Below, piece after piece: positions 1 through 12,060 of a DNA stretch of 64,000 nt. Every line of letters begins with the position of its first letter. Within the stretch, counting starts at the first letter, position 1. Source of the DNA: Xenopus tropicalis (taxonomy: Eukaryota > Chordata > Amphibia > Anura > Pipidae); contig NC_030683.2 of assembly GCF_000004195.4 (NCBI RefSeq), forward strand, positions 79,570,910-79,634,909, given 5' to 3'. The notes beneath the pieces were generated by a model that saw nothing but the letters and a program-made list of their open reading frames with translations, was not told the DNA's origin and ran no database searches. The translations under genes were made by a program, and so were the position numbers.

Positions 1-2560
1 TTGAAGTTTGGTATTCTCTGACCCCACATATCATTCAATAAAAAAAAAAGTATAGAAGTGCAAAGTCCCCAGAACACCTCTACCTTCCATGGCAATGATA
101 GCTCAATGTCTATCTGTTCTTTATATACAACATTAAGATGTTCACTAAAACCTTGCAAATGTTGTCATGGAAACGCCTCCTATGGAGGGGTCTTTTGTAT
201 GTGAATGATGTTACAGGAATCTGTAGTTTGTTTAGTCTTGCATTAGTTATTATACTGTATGTCTTTCATTTTTTGCCAGTGTAGATTATGCATTTTTCAG
301 GCTATGCCTTTCTATCTGTGAATAAATACATAAGCACTAATTCTGAAATGTCCTCTATCATGAATAATCACGCAGGGATTTAGAGATCTAAGTTATAGAT
401 AAGGTACCCACCAATTTCCTACAGACCCATTTTTTTTATGATGGGCATATGACCTAAATCAATGCTTATATATTTAATGTCTTGAATACATTACATTACA
501 ATTTTATTGAAAGGGGACTAACGAATTTGTACTTTATGGACTACAGACTAAGGAAGATAAGTGGCAACCATAGACTTTAAAACATATGTGCCACTGGCAG
601 GTATTACTCTTCTTGAAGAAACAAAGTGTTATTGACTTCTTTTGTGTTGAATTGTGCATTCCTGGGTCTATTTACTCTCTGTTGTGAGAATTCACTTGTC
701 TTCATTTATAGAGGTGGGTCCTTAAGAAACAATTTTGTAAGCTTCCACTAATTACTAATCAATAGGAGAGCATCAGACTAAGGATGCTCCTCAGTAACCA
801 TCAATCTTTTACCACCAACCCTACTGTCAAAGACAAATAGAAAAATAGGCGATGTGAAACAATCTGTCAGAGGCATTTTAGAAAACCGATGCATTGAATA
901 GTTTACTGTCTGTGTTTATCCTTTCTTAAATGTACATTCTTGGTGGTCTCTTCCATCTTCATTCAGAGTGGTATGGATATGAACCGTTTATTGCCATGTT
1001 CTCTTAAGTCCAAGGTACAGATTATTATGATATGTGGACTCAACAGCACCCTTTTACAAGCATGGACTTTTCATTGCGTTGTTATTATAAATTGTGGACT
1101 TAACTGTGTAACCCAGTTGCTCACTGTATCATGGTAGTTTGCACTTGTCTGTGTAGCAATGAGAGTTCATTAAGTACAGCTTCTCATATCTCCCTGCCAT
1201 AAATTCTACTACTGGCAGTAAGCAGGTTATTTCCATTGAAAAACTAGATTTCCAAAAATGACCAATACTGCATTTCAAAAGGTTGATTTTCTTGATATAT
1301 TGCAACCAAACATTTGACATGCTGATACTTTGCAAGTGAAATTTCAAAATGCATTATCAATGCTTGATAATGCGTTTATCAATGAATACATATAGGAATT
1401 ACATTGTACATTGTAAGACCTAGATTCCTCATACAGTTCACAGACATGCTGTTAGGTTAATGTACTGTATATAATGAACAAAATATTATAATATCAATGT
1501 TTAAACCATCTACACCCACTGAACACTTTGCTCTTTCCGTTACATTTTATTAATAGCTAAAATTGTGGGATCAACATCTGCATTCTAGTTTTAGTATCTT
1601 TCATTAATATTAAAAAAAAAGGTGAAATAACTCACTTTTATGAATTGTGAAAAGTCACTGAAATCTGGAAAATGTTTAAACTGATATATTTTTCAAACCT
1701 TTACTGTTGACCAGCTCATGGAGGTATTCTCAATAAGTCAAATACAATGTTCACCCTTAATAAACCTCATGTGCTGGTCACTATAACTGTATTACACGCA
1801 CTAGCAAAATGCCACAATTACTTCCTGAATCATTACTAATGGCTGTTTTATTACAATTTTTCCGAGTATGGCCAGTTTTAATAGTTGATCGACCTTTATT
1901 GTTTTTTTTCTCCCTGGAGTGCTGGGAAAAATTGTACCAAATGCATCAATGCCTGGTAGGTTAATACACTGTATATTATAAATAAAGGAAAACATTAGTT
2001 TTGACGCAAATAGATAGTGAAGAGCGTATCTGCCCCTTTTAACAGAAAGTTTGCGAAATGTGGGTACCGCTCAACTTTTTGCCGTGTGCAACTTTTTTGA
2101 CGAGACTGCGCCCACACCTCAAAGTTTTGCGGAAGTTTTGCATAACAATTCACCATTGGCAAAATGTAGAATTTAGCTGTGAATTCATGTCTGGTGAAAA
2201 AAATGTTCTCATTGCTACAATTATGTATTAAGTTAAAAATTTTGCCCATCCTTATGTCAGAGCGATGTTTATATGAAGCATATGAAAAGTATCCCATGTT
2301 TTATATGACCGGACCACTTCTAAGTTATCAGTTGAAATTCAAAAAAGCCAAAATCAATAAGTAGAAAACTTTAGAAGTCATTTAAAGCAATGTCTCCCTC
2401 CGTAGATGTGGGACTTTTCACTTTGTTTTGGAACATAGGCACTTAAGACTACCCTTGTGAATAGAGCAGTGCCTGCATTAAGCAGTACTATCTTCAGGAG
2501 GGGTGAGATAAGTAGGCTTTTTCTCCCCTGAAACAGGCAAAATGACCTACTAGCAATAGA
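1..2560. other. AT-rich non-coding DNA, nothing recognised
   Basis: Only short open frames of up to about 100 codons occur here, with no recognisable domain and no codon pattern suggesting an exon. I see no inverted repeat ends, tandem array or RNA gene. Confidence 0.5.
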
Positions 2561-2569
2561 GCATCGGGT

Positions 2570-3392
2570 ATATTGGACTCTCTTTCAAAGGATCGGCCTT
2601 CGCTATATATGGAAGAGTATATGTATGTATGGTATTGTTGTACTACACCTCCCACTGCCAGCTGTAAATAATTAAATTAAAAGATGCCAGGAGTTCTTTG
2701 CAACAAAAGACAAATACAATAGAGGGTGAATAATCACAAATGCTTGATAGTATGGCAGACATTCAAACACATAAGCATGAAACAGACTTTGAAATTGCGC
2801 ACCACTGCTGAGGACCAGCTTGGAAATAATAATAATAATCTTGAAGTAGATTAATATCCTTAGGGCTTCCACCTTAAATGGCCCTGATATCGATAGCAGA
2901 CCTGGATCAGGAAGAATAAATCTAAGCCTGATACCCTTCAGGTTCTGCTGCCTTATTGAAGGGACCGTCACTACTGCGGTCCCTCCAGTCAGGCAGCAGA
3001 GCCTTTTAGGAGACTACTACTTGCTGTCTCTCCTGGGTGGAACACAAAGAGCTCCTCTTACTAGCTATAACTAATTTTCTCTTTTTTTTTTAGAAAGTGC
3101 TATTACAGAACTGACTGCTCTTACTAATCCTCATTCATGGGCTCCCTGCTCCCTGACTTCAATAAGATTAAAGGTCCCTCCCAGGCTCCCTGGAGCATTC
3201 ACCTGGTTCAACAGATTCAGGCCAAAAGAGGAAGAATCAGACCCTTCTAAACACTATATTACAGTGTGCAGGAAGTGGTCATAAGCCTTTTGGGCCAATT
3301 ATATAGATATGCTAATAGCAAAAATAGGTACATGGGAATCTGTCCTGTAACAGTGAAATAAGGAAGCATGGGATGTTAACCCTATGGGTCCC
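2570..3392 (-). repeat. LTR-like dispersed repeat, copy 1
   Basis: This stretch is colinear with a second copy near 49.2-50.07 kb. Shared blocks include GGCCTTCGCTAT near the left end, TAGAAAGTGCT in the middle, CCTCATTCA(T/C)GGG, and GTTAACCCTATGG(G/A)TCCCT at the right end. Read on the minus strand the block begins near TGCAGGGACCCATAGGG. That is compatible with a solo LTR starting TG, but no target duplication or internal retroviral region is visible. The left boundary is approximate. Confidence 0.4.
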
Positions 3393-3451
3393 TGCAGAAT
3401 ATTTTACTCTTTCATACTGGGGTGAAAGGACAAGCTGTAAGAGTACTCTAA

Positions 3452-3638
3452 GGGGTTTATTTATCATGCTTTGTAAAAAGTGGAGTGAAACATCATTGGT
3501 GATGTTGCCCGGGGCAACCAATCAGCAATTAGATTTCAACAGTTAGAAAACCAAAGCAAAGCATCTGATTGGCTGCTATAAGCAACTTCGCCAGTAATGT
3601 TTCACTCCGCTTTTTACAAAGCATGATACATATACCCC
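3452..3638. mobile_element. Short palindromic MITE, PIF/Harbinger-like
   Basis: The element is almost entirely an inverted repeat. The left arm of about 42 bp (GGGGTTTATTTATCATGCTT at its start) and the reverse complement of the right arm (GGGGTATATGTATCATGCTT at its start) match closely. It is flanked by TAA at 3449-3451 and 3639-3641. A 3-bp TWA target duplication fits the PIF/Harbinger superfamily. It has no coding capacity. Confidence 0.7.
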
Positions 3639-3641
3639 TAA

Positions 3642-5351
3642 ATGTACAGCAAGGATCTTCAAGAAACCATTTAGGAGATTATTTAGACACTGGGAAGAGT
3701 ATGTCTCAGAACAGAAAGCTAGTAATTTCATTGTCTGTTTTTGTGAATAGTTGCATAATGGAATCCCAGTCTGAGTGCAGCAATTACCAAAGACAAGCCA
3801 AGCACTAAACTAGCACAACATGATAGGGAGTTCTCAATTGTCAACCATTTCCCGGGAGTCCACTCCTTAAAACTGGCTAAAGACACAAGCTAAGCTATAC
3901 CAAGAGACATGTTACTTAATGCATAGTTAATTTTCTCTGACTAGCAAGCATTACAGAGTAAAGCTAATATCAACTCATATCATGCATACACTGGTACATT
4001 AACATTAAAGCCATAGTGTACAATAAAATTATAATGGTGTATATCAATGTTGTAGCTAGGTCTCATTTACCTTTAGCCATGAAGCAGCAGTTTGCAAATC
4101 AGAAAGGAAAATAAATAGGAGAGAGTCTAAATAAAAAGATAAAAAAGCATGATCAAAAATATAAGAATCATATATTCAATAGACCCTTAAAAAAATTAGT
4201 TGATAAAGTACCTAAATGCTAAATATATATTCTACAATCTGGAAGCAGTTAATATGCTGTTAAGGCAGGTTAGACCATTAGAACTGTTTTGACCACCAAT
4301 CTCACTGTGCATTAATTGTTTTTTTTAGATTTTCAATGATTTTATTGTTTTAGATTTTTAGTTTTTCTCTGTAAAAAATGCACTCTTTTTTATTTCTTCT
4401 GGAGACCCCTGCCATACATAGGTGCTGAGATTCAGTAAAGTGCAAATCTTTAGTTGATTTTCACAAAGCAGTTTTTGTGTATGCAGTGGCAAAAGTGTTA
4501 GATCTAAATATTTTCCCTTTTACTACATTTTTAATACATATTTATCGAATGGTTAAAAAACAGTCCACTTTCCACATCGCATAAAGATTAGCAATGCTGC
4601 TTAATAGTTATAGGGTTGTGCCTTAGATTGTATTCTCTGTACAGGGATAGTGAATGATGAACAATTGCTACAAATTATATTGCATTAATTATATTAATAA
4701 AGGATCCTTCTACATTATTGCATTCTTTGTTTTTATCTTTTAAAGTCATTAAATATGTTTGTTTATTTTTACCTTTAGGAGTATGAAAAACTCTAATGAG
4801 AAATTTCTTTAACAGAAAGATAACAATATATTTTTTGAAGAACAGTCTGCTTTCAGGAGAAACATGAGCAGGTGTGTCTGCTAATAAAAATCTGCTGCAG
4901 GAAAAAAATCTGCAAACTGCTGTAAAATGCTGGTATAATGGGTAAAAACATCAGAATACAAACAAAACAGTTCTGTTGTACTTTAGGAATACATGTCCTA
5001 TTGTTTGTAAAACCAATTATACTCTTGGTTCCGTTCTGTGGTTTGTTGACACACAGATTTTGTTTTATGTGAAATCCCAATCACTGACACATCAAGATTT
5101 CACATTACGCTGACTGACTGCCTTCGGGGTTCTACTGTCCATTGAGAAAGTTTCTTTTAACAGAGAACCTATCCATTACACCATTGATATGAGCTGCTGA
5201 TTTGCTGATTTGTTTACACAGCCGCAAATTATAATAATTCATTGCACACAAGTTGGAGTGAGCACTACTTGTTAGGCTTTTACGCTGGAATTTTAAGAAA
5301 AATCTGCATTGTGGGTAAAAAATTTGAATATATATTTATAGAAATCCAAAA
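3642..5351. other. Non-coding DNA, nothing recognised
   Basis: The stretch is AT-rich with no convincing open frame, inverted ends or tandem array. Confidence 0.45.
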
Positions 5352-5354
5352 TAG

Positions 5355-6009
5355 GGGGCACATTTACTAATCCCCGAACGTCCGAAAAGCGTCCGAATGC
5401 GTTTTTTCGTAATGATCGGTATTTTGCGATTTTTTCGTAGCCATTACGACTTGCTCGTAAATTGTTGCGACTTTTTCGTAGCCATTACGACTTGCTCGTA
5501 AATTGTAGTGGCTTTTTCGTAGCCATTACGACTTGCTCGTAAATTGTCACAACTTTTACGTAGCCATTACGACTTGCTCGTAAATTGTCGCGACTTTTTC
5601 ATAGCCATTACGACTTGCTCGTAAATTGTAGCGACTTTTTCGTAGCCGTCGTGCCAAGTACGAAAGTTTCGGATTCATTCAAGCTTCAGTATCGTGACTT
5701 TCCTTGGGCCAGGTTGGAGCTGCAGAGTGCCATTGAGTCCTATGGGAGGCTTCCAAAATCATGCAAAGTCGCAAAGGTTTGCCCGCCGTTTACAAGCGCT
5801 CAATACGAAAAAGTTGCGACAATATACGAGCAAGTCGTAATGGCTATGAAAAAGTCGCGACAATTTTCTAGCAAGTCGTAATGGCTACGAAAAAGTCGCA
5901 ACAATTTACGAGCAAATCGTAATGGCTACGAAAAAGTCGCAAAATGTTCGTTTCCAATTCGATTTTTTCCCATTCGGGATTCGGATTCGTGGATTAGTAA
6001 ATCAGCCCC
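5355..6009. mobile_element. Harbinger-like MITE with inverted tandem arrays
   Basis: The ends are GGGGCACATTTACTAATC and the near-complement GATTAGTAAATCAGCCCC, flanked by TAG at 5352-5354 and 6010-6012. Inside the left half a unit of about 41 bp (containing TAGCCATTACGACTTGCTCG) is repeated about five times between roughly 5430 and 5645. The right half, about 5805-5945, carries about three and a half copies of the same unit in reverse orientation. The open frame at 5585-5881 is a by-product of these repeats. A related partial copy lies at 43.29 kb. Family assignment rests on the 3-bp duplication and G-rich ends. Confidence 0.65.
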
Positions 6010-6371
6010 TAGGGGTTTAACTCTTAATTCTATAAATTAATCCCCTAGTGACAAGACTAGAGATACTATCATGGGATGATTAATGAAAAGACAACAGCTC
6101 AAGAAGATTTTGGTTTTGGGTATAATTGGTTTTGGGCATAATAAACTGTGACTCTTGACTGTTAGGGTTTTTGTTTATGTGAAAAAATTTATTGATACAC
6201 ATTATTGGAAGATATACTAGCATTCAATAGGTTTTCCCACAGGATCGTAGAATTCAGGATGATTATTTTGTTAATTTTTTATATATTGTCTCACGGACCA
6301 CCCCGTAAAAAGAAGACTATGCGTTCAGATTCTCGGGGAGGGGATAGAGCAAGCTAAATTAGGAACACTAG

Positions 6372-6589
6372 TAGCGATGGGCGAAATGTTTCGGCAGGCA
6401 TGGATTTGCGGCTAATTTCCGCGTTTTGCCATTGGCGGATTCTTTCGCGAAACCGATGAAAGAATTTCACAATTTTTTTTGCCGCACGACATTTCTGCCG
6501 TTTCGCGAATTTTTTGCCGTTTCCCGGATCTTTTAAAAGATTCGCTAATTTTTCGGCAAAGCGAAATGGAACAGATTCGCTCATCAGTA
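6372..6589. mobile_element. hAT-like MITE (TAGTGATGAGCGAAT family), copy 1
   Basis: The left end TAGCGATGGGCGAAA and the right end ATTCGCTCATCAGTA are imperfect inverted repeats. The flanks AACACTAG (6364-6371) and AACACCAG (6590-6597) differ at one base, which fits an aged 8-bp hAT target duplication. The interior shares GGCATGGATT(T/C)GC with copies at 6.7, 16.6, 20.9 and 25.1 kb. The overlapping open frames are repeat artefacts. Confidence 0.6.
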
Positions 6590-6605
6590 AACACCAGGTT
6601 GTCAG

Positions 6606-6900
6606 TAGTGATGAGTGAATCTGTCCAGAAAAGTTCTCAAAATGTGCCTACTGCATCTATACTGCGAATCCATGCCTAGCAAAAAAAAAAAACGCTCATC
6701 ACTAGCAATGGGCAAATTAATTTGCCATGCATGGATTTGGAGCATAAAAAAATGTTGCAGCATTCTGTTTTTGATGTGCGCAAATTTTTTTTCGACCTGC
6801 AACATTTTAGCTGTTTCTCAAATTTTTCACATTTCGCAAATCTTTTGCAAGATTCGCAAATTTCCGGTGAAGCAAAATGAGACAGATTCGCTCATCACTA
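6606..6900. mobile_element. Two abutting copies of the same hAT-like MITE
   Basis: A short copy runs from TAGTGATGAGTGAATCTGTC (6606) to CGCTCATCACTA (about 6704). It overlaps or abuts a second copy that starts TAGCAATGGGCAAATTAATT and ends CAGATTCGCTCATCACTA at 6900. Together with the copy at 6372-6589 this makes a cluster of three within 530 bp. No clean 8-bp duplication is visible here, so the copies may be nested or rearranged. Confidence 0.5.
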
Positions 6901-7501
6901 CTCATCAGTAGTTGTCGGGAGTAAGAATCTTAGCAGCATCAGCTCTAACAAGGTGTGTAAGTGGGGTAAGTACCCACGTGATCACTACAAGCCTAGAACC
7001 ACAAGTGTTTCAGTGAGGGTAAGTGTGATCCCAAGTAGTCAACATAAAAGTATATCCCATAAATGAGGTGATAATAACATGCTGTAATGCTATAATGATA
7101 TGAATGTAGCTCTTTATTACATAGTTGTATTCATTAAAAACTGGTAACTGTTTAAAAACTATGCACACAAAGAGAAACTGGGAAACTGTCCCACTCTTTG
7201 AGCACACATATGGTCTCCAACACAAGGGCTCTTGAGTATAAGTGACCTGAAGTGTAACTCCTACTGCTGGAGAAAGCCAAAAGGGGTATTTGCGGAAACT
7301 AAGATCCAAAAATGCCAAAATCGATTTGCAACATCATCCACTATGAAATATTTTTTACTATTAAAAACTACTGCTTTATGAAGACAAGAGTCTTTGAATT
7401 ATTATGTCCCTAGCGAGTTTTAAGTGTCAATGCAAACAAAAATGCAGTAGTACAAAATATTGCATTTGTATTTTTAATTGTACCATCCACAGTATACTAA
7501 T

Positions 7502-7503
<2 letters not shown>
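6901..7503. other. Non-coding DNA, nothing recognised
   Basis: Short open frames only, with no domain or repeat structure seen. Confidence 0.4.

Positions 7504-7587
<84 letters not shown>
7504..7587. repeat. (TA)n microsatellite
   Basis: This is an uninterrupted run of about 40 TA dinucleotides. The IYIYIY-type open frames on both strands are a direct consequence of the repeat and are not genes. Confidence 0.98.
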
Positions 7588-7590
<3 letters not shown>

Positions 7591-8104
7591 CTGCAGACGT
7601 CTTTATTAGCATCTTACAACAGACACATACAAACTCTGGGGAGCTTTTCAAATCTTACTAAAGAAATAAAACACTTTACATGAGAAAGAAATTGTGAGAG
7701 ATAATAAGAGAGACTTAAATGAAAAGCCACCAAGATGTCACTTGAGGTCTAAGTTTAAAACATGTCATATAAGGCATTATGATCATTTGTGCCTTCCCAT
7801 GACAGGTCTAACCTTTTCATATTCACAAAGCAGTAAGAGTTCATATATTAATGATTTATTGCAATGTAGATTAAAGCAGAATATGCTGCCTGCAATGTCC
7901 CTCAGTGGCACATTAGGCTTAGAAGGTATCTGGAAATGTTGCTGTTGATTAAATGTAATAAGAAGATATACATATGTATTTTGTAGCTCCAGTTGACACC
8001 AGTGTATTCTCAGCTCATTATTAAATCTAGCAGCACTTTATTTCAATAAATAAAAGTAAATGTATATTCTAAATGTGACGTGTACATTAGAGAGATAGAT
8101 AGAT

Positions 8105-8139
<35 letters not shown>

Positions 8140-10730
8140 GATAGAGTTCTAAAAGTCACATAGCAATGCTAGAAATATGTGGAAATATGGGGGTTGCTAT
8201 GCTGGCCTCACAGGTTATGACCGAAGTGCAAAACAAAGTATTCAATACAGTTGCAGTAGCAACTGAACCCTTCTGAATATCTGTTCAAATGTGTTTTGCT
8301 GGATGCTATAATTGCATTTAGTTCAGGAGCTAGCATCACCGAAGCATGCTGGGAAAACTGCCTGGCAACCCAGAATAATAAGTCCCCTTTATCATAATAA
8401 CACTCCAGTCTCTCAAACTTACTAGCATCAGCTTCATTTAGTCCAGATCACTAGGCCATGATCCAATCCACATAAAATACTTGATCCTGTTCATATTGTG
8501 GTGAGAGTATCAGTCAATGAGAGTATCAATCAAGGATTTCTAGTGTAAGACCACCAGGGTACAGCTACTTGTTTTTTGTTGCATGTGTCTAAACACATAG
8601 GCTTATGTCACACAGTTTATAATGAAATGACCTAAGTATATGACAAATCATTCAGCTATACAAGTGGACATCTATGGGATGGATGTGGTCCTCTTCTTTT
8701 TATGAAATCATCATTTTAATATAATCCAACCCTAAAATGGGTGTTATAAAAAATAATTAGCTCACAACATATAAAAATATATAAAGTAACAGCAGTGGTC
8801 TATATTGCCAGTGAACAGACACATTAGGAAAGAAACTCTTGGTAAAACAGATACATTTCATTTCTCATTCCCAAGCCTCCACTTACACAAACTCACATAA
8901 GCCCTTTTGATCCCCCACGGGGATGATTTCTCAGCAAGAGGAAATGATGTTCCCTACTAGATCCAATACAACATTTTCTATTTTTCTTTTGCGTTAAGAA
9001 AATTAGGCATCTTACTTTGTAATCAATTCTCTACCACAGTTAGAAATATAAACTGAAGTATTATCAGCAGGGTCCCATCAGGAATGTAAGAGATAATAAC
9101 AGGCTTAGCACCATGTGAAATCATTTCAATGCCTTATGGGGAAATTTCTTTCAAATATAAACAAGGGTTATATACACTTCTACACAGACACAAAACTGCT
9201 TTGAGGATCTTATTTTAAAACTATAAGTAATTTCCTATTCATTACTTATTAAAAGGTATATATATGCCAGAAATGAAAATTAATTCTCTGTTTTTAATTT
9301 CATATAAACACATTTATAATCATTTAACATTTTCAATGAGTTTGTTCCAAATGTTAATTAACATTTTGCAATATACACTCAACAGCCATGAAAGTAGTTT
9401 TAATGAGTGATTGATTACTATTATTTAGAATAAATTCCACTGTGACCATTTTATGTATTTTTATTCAGTGAGGAAAGGGACATAGAAATATAATGAAATA
9501 TACTGGATTAATTTAAAGGGGCAATACACATACACAGATATAGTCCTGTTACTACAGATACAATTTATATATTGTGTCTTTAAGTAGACACAGTATATCT
9601 GCTACATGATTTCTGCTATACAAATGGCTTCATAGAGATGAACTGTAAACAGTCAGTTCTTGCCCAGTGACAGTGAAGATCCCACCATTAAAGTTGCCTT
9701 CTCTTGTTCTACCTTACTCCAATCATTATTGCTACTCCTTCTTTTGATTATCGGCAATTTGTACTCTGTGTTTGGTGGTCCACTGTAGATGCTAACTGTG
9801 AATATTATTTATTAAAATGATAAAAGTAACAATGAGTGGGCAAATACATTTTGGCAGCTGCAGTAGACACTGTCACAGGGTTGATATATCTTGGCACAGT
9901 AGTGTATAAATGATTGTGAGATTTATCTAAGCTCATTACAATATGTCTTCATTATAAAGCAAAGATTTTCAGCCTTTTGTTGAAGACATTTCAACAGAGA
10001 AATAGTTGTTATACTGCCACACCAGTATGTTTCCCAATGCCTTTGGCTCTAGAAGAAAGTGCAGTTTTTCTTTAGGTGGTTTATTCTAAATATCAGTGGC
10101 TGGGGCAGGGGTGGATTAAATCATTCTTGGGGGGTTAAATGGCGACAGACCCTCCGACTCTATGGGAAAACAGTTCCCTACCAGTTTTCTCTCACCAACC
10201 TTTTCCAAATCCTCCAATGTAGCCTGACAATTGATTTAAGAAATTCTCCACTGAGATTTCAGCCTGGTTTCTTTATTTACACTTTTGTAATTCTTTTTAT
10301 CGATTTTCGCCAGAGGCATTGCATCTTTTTTCATAACTAAAACATCTTAAATGAATACTGTCATGGGCTAATCACAAATTCTTTCTAAGTTTAGGATTGC
10401 TCATTTTATCTATTTAGTCAACCGCTTTGTACTTTTTTGGTAACTTTTAGTAAAGTTATTCTTTTCCACTTATAGGTTTAGAAATAATCAGCACATTTGT
10501 GTAGTTTGTGCAGTATTACTGTAACATGTCATTGATCTTTTTTTTAACTATTCTTCCCCAGCAGTTAATTATACTAGATAGAACAATAACAGCTACTTTT
10601 GGTAGTAAGGGGTTGTCTAACTTAAAAAATAATAAATCAAACCAAATCAAACCAAGAAAAATGAAATTATATATTCATTAACATTACATCCAAGTGGATA
10701 TTATTGAAAGCTGTTTATTTGAAAACAGGT
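7588..10730. other. Non-coding DNA with a GATA microsatellite
   Basis: Apart from the (GATA)n tract near 8088-8146 I see no coding signature, inverted ends or dispersed repeat in this 3-kb stretch. Confidence 0.45.
8088..8146. repeat. (GATA)n microsatellite
   Basis: GATA units are repeated about 13 times, interrupted near both ends by GATGATA. Confidence 0.95.
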
Positions 10731-10734
10731 TTTT

Positions 10735-10925
10735 CTGCAAACACAATACCTAGGTAATAAATTAGCCTGGGTGTCCAAACCCCGGGCTCCTCACTCCACG
10801 TGTGCATAGACAATCCACGATCACGAAACGCGTCAGGCACTCTGTTTTTAAAGATGCGAATAAAGGTTGTAAGCTTTTAACATCCTATGGTTATCCGGTG
10901 TGCGTTAAGCTGTATATGATTGGAG
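10735..10925 (+). repeat. SINE-like fragment, relative of the 50.8-kb insertion
   Basis: Blocks shared in order with 50.96-51.12 kb are AACCCCGGG, then ACGAAACGCGTCAGGC, then TTTTTAAA, AATAAAG, TATCC, and GTCCGG/ATCCGG. GAAACGCGTC resembles the GAAA plus short stem III plus GUC portion of hammerhead ribozymes, but I could not find a matching CUGAUGA core. Boundaries are approximate and no target duplication is visible. Confidence 0.45.
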
Positions 10926-11339
10926 TTGTCTAACTTTAAACTCAACGCTCAAACCTCAAAGGCATTGAAGCTATTGCAGATACAAGTTGATTAGAATTTA
11001 CTTGCGGTTTGCTTTACCACTGTAGAATAAGATTTCTGGTCAGCTTTTACTCAGGTCATCAAGTGTTTGAACTTGAACTAAAAAAGATACATTTGAGAAA
11101 CAGCAATTATCTTTTTATTGATTCAGTGAAAAGGAAGACAAAGTGTAGGTCATTGCTGTCTATTATATGAATTAAAACAATTATACTAGACTGACTTAGT
11201 GCTTTGTGGATTATATTCAATTGTTCAGTAGCAGTTATCTTTATTTTGATTGAATGGAAAGAAAAAAGGGTACATATCCATCCCTTACCTCATATTATGT
11301 AAGTGGTACTACAGCCTAGTAGTTATGTTGGTTTGAAAA

Positions 11340-12060
11340 ACCCAACATACTGTTCTTCGACTTCAGCTTATTCTTCTGCTTCTTCTTTTTCTTCTTATTC
11401 TTAGCCCCTCCATTTTCTAAACGCTACTCTTCCTACAGTTTTAAGGGATACAACACCCAAACTCTCCACACTTCTTTACCCTATAGCGAAGCAGGTTGCT
11501 TGTGCATTTCTACTTTTCTAAGCGATCCCCCCCCCCCCTCGTCTTTTTGTGGCACCACTCCAAACACCGCAATATTTCCATTGACTTTGACAGGGAAGAT
11601 TTTCAAACTGCTGCCATTCTTACAGCTTTAAAGCTACACCCCCCCAAACTTGAATAATATAATGATAGGGTCACCCTGAATGAAACAGCAACATTTGTAG
11701 GGAAATTTAGCCTCCTGCCTTTCTCACAGTATTAACACAAGGGTCCCTAGGGGACTGCATTTTTAGGTTTGGCTGTTGTTGGCTCCACCGACTTTTTCAA
11801 TCAGATTTCACCAATTGAATTTCATTGGTTTATACTGCTGCCTTTTTCATACTGTTTATGCTAGAGTCCCCAAACTTTGCACAGTCAGTCACTGGGTGGC
11901 TATGGATTCAAGATTAGAAAAAGTTGGCAGAGCCACTAACAGCCAATGAAATTTCTTGAATTGATTTCAGTAGGGAAATTTTAACTGCTACCATTCTCAC
12001 ACGTTTAATGCCAGTGTCCCCAAACTGTGCAGGTTCAACCGTACCCTGGAGGTTTGAGCT
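11340..12060. repeat. Diverged tandem repeat, units roughly 100-200 bp
   Basis: At least four degenerate units share the pattern CTGC(T/C)-CTTTCTCACA-GTTTTAA-GCTAGAGTCCCCAAACTTTGCACA. Examples lie near 11605-11650, 11700-11760, 11835-11890 and 11985-12040. The block follows a hairpin-like TATGTTGGTTTGAAAAACCC at about 11323 and a CTTCTT-rich tract. No coding function is evident, and the superfamily is unknown to me. Confidence 0.4.

Noticed and set aside
5585..5881. 98-codon frame with possible peptide
   Set aside because: It lies within the MITE's inverted tandem arrays.
7404..7661. Open frames with IYIYIY repeats on both strands
   Set aside because: They are translations of the TA microsatellite.
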